Assembly: GCA_013003675.1 (NCBI GenBank) | Contig: JABDIP010000351.1 | Coordinates: 1 to 13,678 of the forward strand | DNA: 13,678 bases | Source of the DNA: Inquilinus sp. | GTDB taxonomy: Bacteria > Pseudomonadota > Alphaproteobacteria > DSM-16000 > Inquilinaceae | Direction: 5' to 3' | In this document: positions 12,914 through 13,678 of the stretch, one piece after another | Layout: the number at the start of each line of letters is the position of its first letter | Position numbering within the stretch: position 1 is the stretch's first letter | Made by a program: the position numbers and the translations under genes | The notes under the pieces: model-generated | Database searches by the model: none | Told to the model about the DNA's origin: nothing | What the model saw: the letters and a program-made list of their open reading frames with translations, nothing else

Positions 12914-13370
12914 GGCGCTTTCCGTTCGTGGACGAACAAGGCCGCCCGTTTCTTGGCAAGCGACCGTGGCACCGCGGATCGGGGCGCCGGCTCTGCGGTT
13001 GCCGTGGCTGCAGCTTCCGGTGCTGGACAGCAGATCCCTGTCATCGCAGATAGAGCCAATATGTCGCTTCGGCTTGTTCGGTCGTACGTCTTGTATGGTT
13101 AATAGAGAAATAATTCTGGATGGAGTAGTTCGCGCCGGGACTTAGATTTCTCAAGTTCGGCTATCCGTTTTCTTTTTTGTTGATTCGGTTTCGCTCCAGC
13201 ATCGCCAATTGCGAGCAGTTGAACTCAGTGCCAAGTCTATTGTTTTGCTTTGTAGTCTAAGGGAATGCAGATCTGAGTCTGTCGCCGCTGCAATTCTGCA
13301 TCGAGGATCGATGGCTGGACCGTGTCATCGGAATTCGGACAGTCGTGCCACCGCCCCTGTCCTGCCGTGC
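12914..13370. other. Relatively AT-rich intergenic region between two kinase genes
   Basis: This gap of 457 bases holds no convincing gene. The part from about 13040 to 13270 is clearly more AT-rich than its surroundings and probably carries the promoter of the leftward signalling operon, although I could not name a -35/-10 pair. Small dyads are present: GTTCGT (12924-12929) with ACGAAC (12932-12937) directly beside the kinase ribosome binding site, and ATGCAGA (13265-13271) with TCTGCAT (13295-13301). No T-tract terminator for the upstream kinase was found in the leftward direction. Confidence 0.55.
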
Positions 13371-13678
13371 CTATTCGGCGGCAGCCACTCCGGCCGTCGT
13401 GTCGTCGTCGCCCTGCTCCGCGCTTCGCCGTCCGCGTGCCAGCGGCAGGGTAATCGTGACGATTGTGCCTTCGCCCAGGCGGCTCTCGATGTCGAGTTTG
13501 CCGCTATGCAGATCGACGATGGCGTTCGAGAGCGGGATGCCGAGCCCGGTGCCCTCGTATTTGCGGGCCAGGGTGCTGTCGATCTGCCCGAACATCGACA
13601 TCGCCGTCGGGATGTCCTTCTGGCGCATGCCGATCCCGGTATCGGTGACGCGAATGACCGCACGGCGGCTCGACTTGC
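13371..13678 (-). CDS. Histidine kinase, C-terminal ATPase fragment (cut by window edge)
   Basis: The last 101 residues of a second histidine kinase are visible. They start inside the ATPase domain: VTDTGIGM (G1 box), FGQIDSTLARKYEGTGLGIPLS (F and G2 boxes) and the closing strand GEGTIVTITLPL. A short polar tail, rich in Arg, Glu and Asp, ends in AAAE before the TAG at 13373-13371. The FGQ-(I/V)-D-S pattern is typical of kinases of the hybrid or PAS type. The gene runs in the same direction as the MHYT kinase operon but is separated from it by the 457-base gap, so it may be a separate unit of a larger signalling locus. Its sensor and any receiver domain lie outside the window. An internal ATG at 13628 is not the start. 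Confidence 0.88.
   Translation of the reverse strand, partial: KSSRRAVIRVTDTGIGMRQKDIPTAMSMFGQIDSTLARKYEGTGLGIPLSNAIVDLHSGKLDIESRLGEGTIVTITLPLARGRRSAEQGDDDTTAGVAAAE

Noticed and set aside
13337..13362. Inverted repeat GGACAG/CTGTCC as terminator of the partial kinase gene
   Set aside because: Only 6 base pairs with a 14-base loop and no T-tract on the leftward transcript.

Overview
This window looks like chromosomal DNA of a GC-rich Gram-negative bacterium, most likely an alphaproteobacterium (a Rhodospirillales-like organism is a reasonable guess). The evidence is high GC with strong GC3 bias, an AzlCD transporter, an outer-membrane barrel and signal-peptide proteins that require two membranes, and a hybrid-free MHYT-PAS histidine kinase with REC-HDOD and REC-HD-GYP partners. 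The taxonomic placement is inference. No rRNA, tRNA, CRISPR array, insertion sequence or phage gene is visible.

Layout. (1) Positions 1-776, minus strand: the start of azlD (cut by the window edge) and the complete azlC, overlapping by ATGA. They form a putative branched-chain amino acid exporter pair. (2) Positions 777-1252: a 476-base divergent intergenic region with a large nested inverted repeat at 827-903 and a short palindrome close to the next ribosome binding site. (3) Positions 1253-8009, plus strand: a tight four-gene operon encoding a DUF1302 outer-membrane barrel, a DUF1329 periplasmic protein, a YCF48/BNR-type beta-propeller and an MMPL/RND inner-membrane transporter. Together these could form a trans-envelope system for a hydrophobic substrate. 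The module recurs in proteobacteria, but to my knowledge its function is not settled. (4) Positions 8006-8064: a strong hairpin with a T-tract that ends this operon. (5) Positions 8071-12913, minus strand: a three-gene signalling operon whose adjacent genes overlap by 4 bases. In transcription order it encodes an MHYT-PAS-PAS histidine kinase, a REC-HDOD regulator and a REC regulator with a degenerate HD-GYP domain that has lost its catalytic residues. (6) Positions 12914-13370: a relatively AT-rich gap. (7) Positions 13371-13678, minus strand: the 3' end of a second histidine kinase.

How the parts may work together. The four envelope genes are placed to span outer membrane, periplasm and inner membrane. 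The signalling operon has the parts for gas- or redox-linked sensing through MHYT, phosphotransfer to two stand-alone regulators, and output by protein-protein interaction rather than DNA binding, since neither regulator has a DNA-binding domain. The two operons are convergent and share a terminator region, so they need not be functionally linked. The most unusual observations are the dead-looking HD-GYP domain, a palindrome-rich low-complexity insertion inside the HDOD domain, the nested repeat in front of azlC, and a GC dip in the middle of the DUF1302 barrel gene.
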